Assembly: GCA_030682405.1 (NCBI GenBank)
Contig: JAUXOF010000084.1
Coordinates: forward strand, 1 to 49,454
Reading direction: 5' to 3'
Source: Thermodesulfovibrionales bacterium
GTDB lineage: Bacteria; Nitrospirota; Thermodesulfovibrionia; Thermodesulfovibrionales; JdFR-86
DNA: 49,454 nucleotides
Shown here: piece after piece, positions 48,986-49,454 of the stretch
Numbering within the stretch: position 1 is the stretch's first letter
How the letters are laid out: the number at the start of each line of letters is the position of its first letter
Notes under the pieces: generated by a model
Database searches by the model: none
The model's input: only the letters and a program-made list of their open reading frames with translations
What the model was told of the DNA's origin: nothing
Made by a program: the position numbers and the translations under genes

Positions 48986-49396
48986 TTACCCGCGCTTTAT
49001 CCCGTATTCTCTCTCAAGTATCTCCTCTGCCACGCGCTTCATCTCCGCCGGGTCAGCCCTATGCGGGTATTTTCCCGAAAGCGTAACAGCCGTCTTCACC
49101 ATGTTTATATACGCGTATGCGGCCTGCGCATCCGGTCTTTGGGAGTTTTCCATATCCCTCTCGTATTTCTTGATAAGCCTTATCAGCCCCCGCATGATGT
49201 AATGCTCAAGGCAGGCGTCGGCCTTTGCCTGCCAGTTTCCCCCGGCCCGCCACGCATAAAGCGTTTGCGCCGATATCTTAAGGCCGTGCTCTGTATCAAG
49301 CCTTTCGAGTATGCGGTAGATGTTCCTGCCCTCTTCCTCAAGATAAACCTTCTTTGCCGTCTCCATGTTCTCTTTGCTGCCTATGCCTTTTTTCAT
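48986..49396 (-). CDS. DUF1804/Mu-like small terminase-type protein
   Basis: A 136-residue protein with an N-terminal helix-turn-helix region (KVYLEEEGRNIYRILERLDT, SAQTLYAWRAGGNWQAKADA) followed by a long helix pair. This arrangement, with ETAKKVYLEEE at the start and W-x2-K-A-D, matches DUF1804-type small terminase-like proteins of Mu-related prophages. No other phage gene is visible, so it may be the edge of a prophage that continues past the window. AAAGGAGG lies before the ATG. Confidence 0.6.
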   Translation of the reverse strand: MKKGIGSKENMETAKKVYLEEEGRNIYRILERLDTEHGLKISAQTLYAWRAGGNWQAKADACLEHYIMRGLIRLIKKYERDMENSQRPDAQAAYAYINMVKTAVTLSGKYPHRADPAEMKRVAEEILEREYGIKRG

Positions 49397-49420
49397 CTTT
49401 CCTCCTTTTAACTCGGCATG

Positions 49421-49454
49421 TCACTGCCTGAGATTTTCTCTTTCGTCATTCTCC
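49421..49454 (-). other. Possible partial gene at the window edge
   Basis: On the minus strand one frame enters from the window end and stops with TGA at 49421-49423 (ending ENLRQ), 24 bases before the terminase-like start. The frame is too short to identify. A 13-codon reading frame in another frame overlaps it. Confidence 0.25.

Noticed and set aside
1-49454. CRISPR array
   Set aside because: No series of regularly spaced repeats with unique spacers was seen; the only tandem repeats are the 21-bp units and the hyp-mvh direct repeat.

Overview
Organism. The window reads as a chromosomal piece of an anaerobic, Gram-negative-type bacterium. Group 3c [NiFe] hydrogenase with HdrA/MvhD, a complete hyp set, an anaerobe-type chemotaxis operon, a tetracysteine GspE/PilB ATPase and heavy use of AGG/ATA codons fit Nitrospirota (Thermodesulfovibrionia-like) or Desulfobacterota. 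This assignment is inference; there is no rRNA or marker gene in the window.

Layout. (1) 1-2.7 kb is decayed mobile DNA: an intact IS5-family element, a helicase C-terminal remnant, and a DUF433/DUF5615 toxin-antitoxin-like pair whose second gene has lost its middle. (2) 2.7-14.0 kb is a minus-strand gas vesicle operon of 18 genes beginning at gvpA: two GvpC-like coiled-coil proteins, a small zinc-ribbon protein, gvpN, a short coiled-coil protein, an Hsp20, an ArsA/Get3 ATPase, a Cdc48-type AAA+ unfoldase, a GvpF/L protein fused to a DnaJ J-domain, gvpF, gvpG, gvpO, gvpL, a GvpS-GvpK fusion, gvpJ and two unrecognised genes. It is preceded by a soluble histidine kinase and an NtrC-type sigma-54 activator. 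A -24/-12 promoter sits 30 nt before gvpA, with a perfect 26-bp palindrome about 150 bp further upstream, which gives a complete sigma-54 control circuit. (3) 16.3-18.2 kb holds remnants: an IS1380-type transposase tail, an FG-GAP fragment, and the second copy of a dispersed repeat also found at 2.4-2.7 kb. (4) 18.2-29.5 kb is hydrogen metabolism: hypCABFDE on the minus strand and, divergently, the hydrogenase small and large subunits, maturation protease, HdrA, MvhD and a TusA-like protein. The 320-bp gap between them has two good sigma-70-type promoters flanking a 14-bp direct repeat. (5) 29.8-43.9 kb is one long plus-strand signalling operon: CheY-like protein, two CheW proteins, a periplasmic binding protein, MCP, CheB, CheR-TPR, CheA-REC, a SpoIIE-type phosphatase, an RsbW-like kinase, a STAS protein, a GspE/PilB ATPase and an Hpt-REC-REC-GGDEF protein. 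(6) 43.9-49.45 kb is mixed: an IS3 remnant, a TIR-like (PF10137-type) protein directly behind tRNA-Asn, a small exported protein, a formate/nitrite channel, a GT39-type membrane glycosyltransferase and a DUF1804/Mu-like small-terminase-like protein.

How it fits together. Gas vesicles set buoyancy, the chemotaxis/partner-switch/c-di-GMP block sets motility or surface behaviour, and the hydrogenase-HdrA module supplies low-potential electrons from H2. The most unusual part is the gas vesicle operon, which carries a protein-remodelling set (J-domain on a Gvp protein, Hsp20, Get3-like ATPase, Cdc48-like unfoldase) under apparent sigma-54 two-component control.
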